Assembly: GCA_027000765.1 (NCBI GenBank)
Contig: JALTNJ010000024.1
Location: forward strand, 1-8,025
DNA: 8,025 bases
Direction: 5' to 3'
From: Nitrososphaeria archaeon
GTDB taxonomy: Archaea > Thermoproteota > Nitrososphaeria > Geothermarchaeales > JDFR-13
In this document: in pieces, positions 4,922 through 8,025 of the stretch
Position numbering within the stretch: the first letter of the stretch is position 1
Layout: each line of letters begins with the position of its first letter
The notes under the pieces: generated by a model
The model's input: only the letters and a program-made list of their open reading frames with translations
The model's database searches: none
Told to the model about the DNA's origin: nothing
Program-made: the position numbers and the translations under genes

Positions 4922-7114
4922 ATGAAAATAAGAGACCTACCCCTTCCCAAATACATTATAGAGCATCTGGAGAGCCTTGGATATGATGAGTTATATCCAC
5001 CGCAGGAGTTAGCCGTGGAAAAAGGGCTTTTCTCAAATAAAAACATGGTTATAGCTACTCCAACGGCTAGTGGAAAGACCTTCATAGCGATATTAGCTGC
5101 TATACATCAGCTTCTGGTTGATAGGGGATCTAAAATCATTTATCTAGTTCCTCTCAAGGCTTTAGCCAGTGAGAAGTATAGGGAGTTCAAGGAGGTATTT
5201 AAAATACCCGTTTCAAATAAGAAAATCCGGATATCCATAGCCACGGGAGATTATGACACGCCCGGCGAGGAGCTCAAATACGCCGATATAATTATAGCGA
5301 CTAACGAGAGGATGGACTCTATCCTTAGACACGCACCCTCATGGATAAATAGAATTAGGCTTGTAATAGCGGATGAAGGGCATTTAATCGGTGTTTCAGA
5401 CAGGGGACCCGTGTTGGAATCCCTCCTAACCAGGCTTAAGATAGAGTTTAGAGACATTAGAATAATCGTCTTAAGCGCTACTATAAGCAATAAAGGAGAC
5501 TTTAAACAGTGGCTTAAGGCAAATGTAGTCTACTCAGATTGGAGACCTGTTCCACTCCGTGAGGGAGTGATATATGATCATATGGTGGTCTACTCAGACT
5601 ATTCCGAGCAGGAGTTTCCCCGATACACAGGCGACCCTATACTAGATAATGCGTATAAAACTGTGGAGGAGGGAGGCCAGGTTATTATATTCACCCAGAC
5701 TAGGAGAGAGGCAGTGGGAAAAGCCAAGAAATACGCTGAATTCATGGGGCATAGGACAAGTGTCTTTGATGAGGAGAAGAAGAAGGTACTAGAGGAGGCT
5801 TCTAGGCAGATCCTGGAGAGAGGGGAGGTGACTGACTTAAGTAAGACACTCTCAAACGTATTGAAATCCGGAGTTGCATTTCACCATGCTGGGCTGAGCC
5901 CCGCCCATAGAGAGATAATCGAGGATCTTTTTAGAAGAGGCTATATCAAGTTATTAACCGCCACACCTACATTGGCTGCTGGGGTAAACCTCCCAAGTAG
6001 GAAAGTCATTATAACATATACTAGTAGAAGGGGATTTGGAGGATATCAAGAGGATATATCGGTATTTGAATATAAACAGATGGCTGGTAGAGCTGGGAGA
6101 CCCCAGTATGATGAAAACGGGGAGGCACTGCTCTATTCTAGATATGAGAATCTCGTTGAGATACTTATAGAGACCTATTTAAAGGGAGAACCAGAGCCAC
6201 TGGTCTCACACCTACTGGAGGGGGAGAATCTGGAGAGCCAGCTCCTTGGGCTGGCAGCCACATATAGGAAGATAGGATCGGAGCAGATAAGCAGCTTCCT
6301 ATTCAATACACTATGTAGTATTCAGGAGCCTGAGAGAAGGATTATGGTGAGGGGTCAGAGAGCCCTCGAGACCCTTATCGATGGTGGATTAATGATCTAT
6401 AATAGGGAAAAAGACATGTTTAGACCCACGTCCCTGGGCCAGAGGACGGCTGAGCTGTATATTCTACCGTCAACAGCGATATATCTAAAGGATGTAGTGA
6501 TTAGAAACAGGAATATTGAGAAACCTCCAGAGCCGGTATTACTCCTTTATTATATAAGTAAGACACATGACATGGGCGTCCTAAACGTTAGGAAGAAGGA
6601 GCAGGAGAATATCATTAGGGAGCTGGAGACTAGATACATGGATATCTTAGGAGATTATCTACATGCTTTGATAGAGAACTACATGCTGTACTATGATGAG
6701 AGGGAGATGTCTGCATGGAAGATAGCCTTTGTATTGAGGGATTGGATAGAGGAGAAGAGTGAAAACGATATCCTAAGAAACTGGGGGGTAGAGCCTGGAG
6801 ACCTCTATATTATCAGGAGTAACGCAGAATGGCTATGCTACGCCGCCAGAGAAATTTCGAGGCTATTTAAAAACACGGTGTTTGAGAAGGAGTATACTAA
6901 ACTTGTTCTCCGCGTTAGACATGGTGTTAAGGAAGAGCTGCTACCCCTTGTGGAGATACCCGGTATTGGGAGGAGAAGGGCTAGGGCGCTATATATTCAT
7001 GGCTATAGACGGCTCTCCGACTTTAGGGATGCGAAGGAGGAGGAGTTGATTAGTATCCCGGGTATCGGCAAGGCGCTGGCGAAGAAACTTATTGAGGAGG
7101 CCAGAGGCCCATAG
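4922..7114 (+). CDS. hel308: Hel308 (Hjm) family DNA helicase
   Basis: This is a superfamily 2 3'-5' helicase that acts on stalled forks and branched DNA. The 730 residues carry the full set of motifs: YPPQ (25-28, Q motif), ATPTASGKT (45-53, Walker A), LVPLKALASEK (75-85), DEGH (151-154, motif II), SAT (185-187), IIFTQTRR (255-262), HHAGLSP (321-327), TATPTLAAGVNLP (346-358) and QMAGRAGRP (386-394). After the winged-helix region comes the ratchet-helix domain with AEWLCYAA (635-642). The C-terminus has two helix-hairpin-helix motifs, each starting IPGIG (679-683 and 712-716). Motif II has Gly at the variable position, where I recall Ile or Phe in many relatives. No PCNA-binding box is visible at the C-terminus. 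The gene lies 31 bases after mcm and may have its own leaderless promoter while also receiving read-through. Its last 26 bases overlap purB on the other strand. Confidence 0.97.
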   Translation: MKIRDLPLPKYIIEHLESLGYDELYPPQELAVEKGLFSNKNMVIATPTASGKTFIAILAAIHQLLVDRGSKIIYLVPLKALASEKYREFKEVFKIPVSNKKIRISIATGDYDTPGEELKYADIIIATNERMDSILRHAPSWINRIRLVIADEGHLIGVSDRGPVLESLLTRLKIEFRDIRIIVLSATISNKGDFKQWLKANVVYSDWRPVPLREGVIYDHMVVYSDYSEQEFPRYTGDPILDNAYKTVEEGGQVIIFTQTRREAVGKAKKYAEFMGHRTSVFDEEKKKVLEEASRQILERGEVTDLSKTLSNVLKSGVAFHHAGLSPAHREIIEDLFRRGYIKLLTATPTLAAGVNLPSRKVIITYTSRRGFGGYQEDISVFEYKQMAGRAGRPQYDENGEALLYSRYENLVEILIETYLKGEPEPLVSHLLEGENLESQLLGLAATYRKIGSEQISSFLFNTLCSIQEPERRIMVRGQRALETLIDGGLMIYNREKDMFRPTSLGQRTAELYILPSTAIYLKDVVIRNRNIEKPPEPVLLLYYISKTHDMGVLNVRKKEQENIIRELETRYMDILGDYLHALIENYMLYYDEREMSAWKIAFVLRDWIEEKSENDILRNWGVEPGDLYIIRSNAEWLCYAAREISRLFKNTVFEKEYTKLVLRVRHGVKEELLPLVEIPGIGRRRARALYIHGYRRLSDFRDAKEEELISIPGIGKALAKKLIEEARGP
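7089..7114. other. Tail-to-tail overlap of hel308 and purB
   Basis: The hel308 stop (TAG, 7112-7114) lies inside purB and the purB stop (TAA, 7091-7089) lies inside hel308, so the two genes share 26 bases in opposite directions. Neither strand shows a clear T-run terminator close to the end of its gene, so the two transcripts probably run into each other as antisense. Confidence 0.9.
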
Positions 7115-8025
7115 ACTCTATACGGGAAAGCAGCTTTAAAAGACGGGCTTCAGCTGCCTTAACATAGATCTCTAGGCTCATCGCCTCCTCAATATCCGTC
7201 TTAGACAAGTATTTAGAGAGGTACTTGTTCCTCAACAACATTTCAATAGCCTTATCCCTAGTAACTCCCCCTGCTAGGAATATCTTCCTAAGCTCTTCAT
7301 GGACACGCTGCCTATCAGCCCCCTTCAAAGTAGCCTTCTGAAGAATTAGGTCACTGTATATATAAGGCTCCTGCCTCCTAATGTTCTCCAACGCCCTCTC
7401 CCTATTGATAAACATGCCCTCAACCACTTTCTTCATAGTCTTCAACTGTTCATCCAGCAATAGGAATAGCTCTGGAACTATACACCTCTCGAAGGAGCTG
7501 TTAGTCAAGTCACGCTCATGCTCAAGGACTATATTCTCCAGTATACCTACTGCGTATCCACGTATGACCTTGGCTAGGCCACAGACCCTCTCACTACCGA
7601 TGGGGTTCTTCTTATGCGGCATAACCGAGGAGCCCACCTGGCCCTTACCAAAGGGCTCGAAAACCTCCTCGATCTCACTCCTCTGTAGATTCCTAATCTC
7701 CCTACCCAACTGGTCTAATATGCTGGAGAGGCTCACGAGAGATAGTAGATAAGAGGCTAACCGGTCTCTAGGGAGAACTTGAGTATAGAAAGTTGCTTTA
7801 CCAAGCCCCAAGTTCTCCATTAAACTGGATTCAGCAACATCGCCCTTTGGATAAAGCTCGGCCTGGGAACCTACAGCGCCCCCAAGCTTCCCTACATCAA
7901 CATAATTAAACATTTCATTGATGATATTAAATGCCCTAACTAACTCATCTATGAACAACCCTAGTTTAAACCCATATGTAACTGGTATAGCCGCCCTGCC
8001 ATGGGTCCTACCCAATATTGGAGTC
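7089..8025 (-). CDS. purB: Adenylosuccinate lyase, C-terminal two thirds (5' end outside window)
   Basis: PurB splits SAICAR to AICAR plus fumarate and adenylosuccinate to AMP plus fumarate, so it acts twice in purine synthesis. The frame is open to the right edge. There the first complete codons give TPILGRTHG, which contains the conserved catalytic histidine of the family (His141 in Bacillus subtilis, from memory), so roughly 130-140 N-terminal residues are missing. The 311 visible residues include GKLGGAVGS (45-53), the fumarase/aspartase superfamily signature SSVMPHKKNP (132-141, bases 7602-7631) with the catalytic serine loop, and HERDLTNSSFER (169-180), which marks PurB rather than argininosuccinate lyase or fumarase. 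A TTG at 8015 could be mistaken for the start but falls within the GRTHG motif, so it is an internal leucine. The 3' end overlaps hel308. It has no evident link to the replication genes other than nucleotide supply. Confidence 0.97.
   Translation of the reverse strand, partial: TPILGRTHGRAAIPVTYGFKLGLFIDELVRAFNIINEMFNYVDVGKLGGAVGSQAELYPKGDVAESSLMENLGLGKATFYTQVLPRDRLASYLLSLVSLSSILDQLGREIRNLQRSEIEEVFEPFGKGQVGSSVMPHKKNPIGSERVCGLAKVIRGYAVGILENIVLEHERDLTNSSFERCIVPELFLLLDEQLKTMKKVVEGMFINRERALENIRRQEPYIYSDLILQKATLKGADRQRVHEELRKIFLAGGVTRDKAIEMLLRNKYLSKYLSKTDIEEAMSLEIYVKAAEARLLKLLSRIESMGLWPPQ

Noticed and set aside
4537..5085. 182-residue open frame on the minus strand spanning the mcm end and hel308 start
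   Set aside because: It is antisense to two certain genes, has low-complexity Ser/Leu/Ile content typical of a shadow frame, and resembles no family I know.
4980..6720. C/D box guide RNA candidates at ATGATGA sequences inside hel308 (near 4983, 6105 and 6690)
   Set aside because: No CTGA D box at suitable distance was found behind them; the ATGATGA strings are ordinary coding sequence.
8013..8015. TTG as a purB start codon
   Set aside because: It encodes the Leu of the conserved LGRTHG motif, and the frame stays open upstream to the window edge with TPI, as in family members.

Overview
The window looks like chromosomal DNA from a thermophilic archaeon of the Thermoproteota (Crenarchaeota), possibly near the Desulfurococcales or Sulfolobales. 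The evidence is a two-subunit archaeal clamp loader, an archaeal GINS subunit next to a single MCM, a Hel308 helicase, Shine-Dalgarno sites of the GGTG/GGTGAT type, arginine written mostly as AGG/AGA and isoleucine often as ATA. GC looks moderate by eye. No genus is assigned. Coding density is very high: the only non-coding stretches are 84, 31 and 1 bases long, plus 13 bases near the left edge, so no gap approaches 300 bases.

Left part, minus strand (about 1-2201): rfcS, the clamp loader small subunit, is followed by rfcL, the large subunit, through a 4-base ATGA overlap. After rfcL comes a near-perfect ribosome binding site and an ATG eight bases from the window edge, so the operon probably continues into a third, unseen gene. 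A short AT-rich intergenic region (2202-2285) holds the promoters of two divergent operons.

Middle part, plus strand (2286-7114): gins23 and mcm are separated by one base and surely co-transcribed. hel308 follows after 31 bases, with its own TATA-like element at the distance expected for a leaderless transcript. Right part, minus strand (7089-8025): purB (adenylosuccinate lyase) enters from beyond the right edge and its 3' end overlaps the 3' end of hel308 by 26 bases.

Functionally this is a replisome island. MCM is the motor of the replicative helicase and Gins23 part of its GINS accessory complex. RfcS/RfcL load the PCNA sliding clamp. Hel308 acts on stalled or branched forks. purB belongs to purine nucleotide synthesis and may simply be a neighbour. 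I see no mobile element, CRISPR array, RNA gene, pseudogene or undescribed system. The points worth a second look are small: the bidirectional promoter, leaderless hel308, departures from family motifs in RfcL and Hel308, and the convergent overlap.
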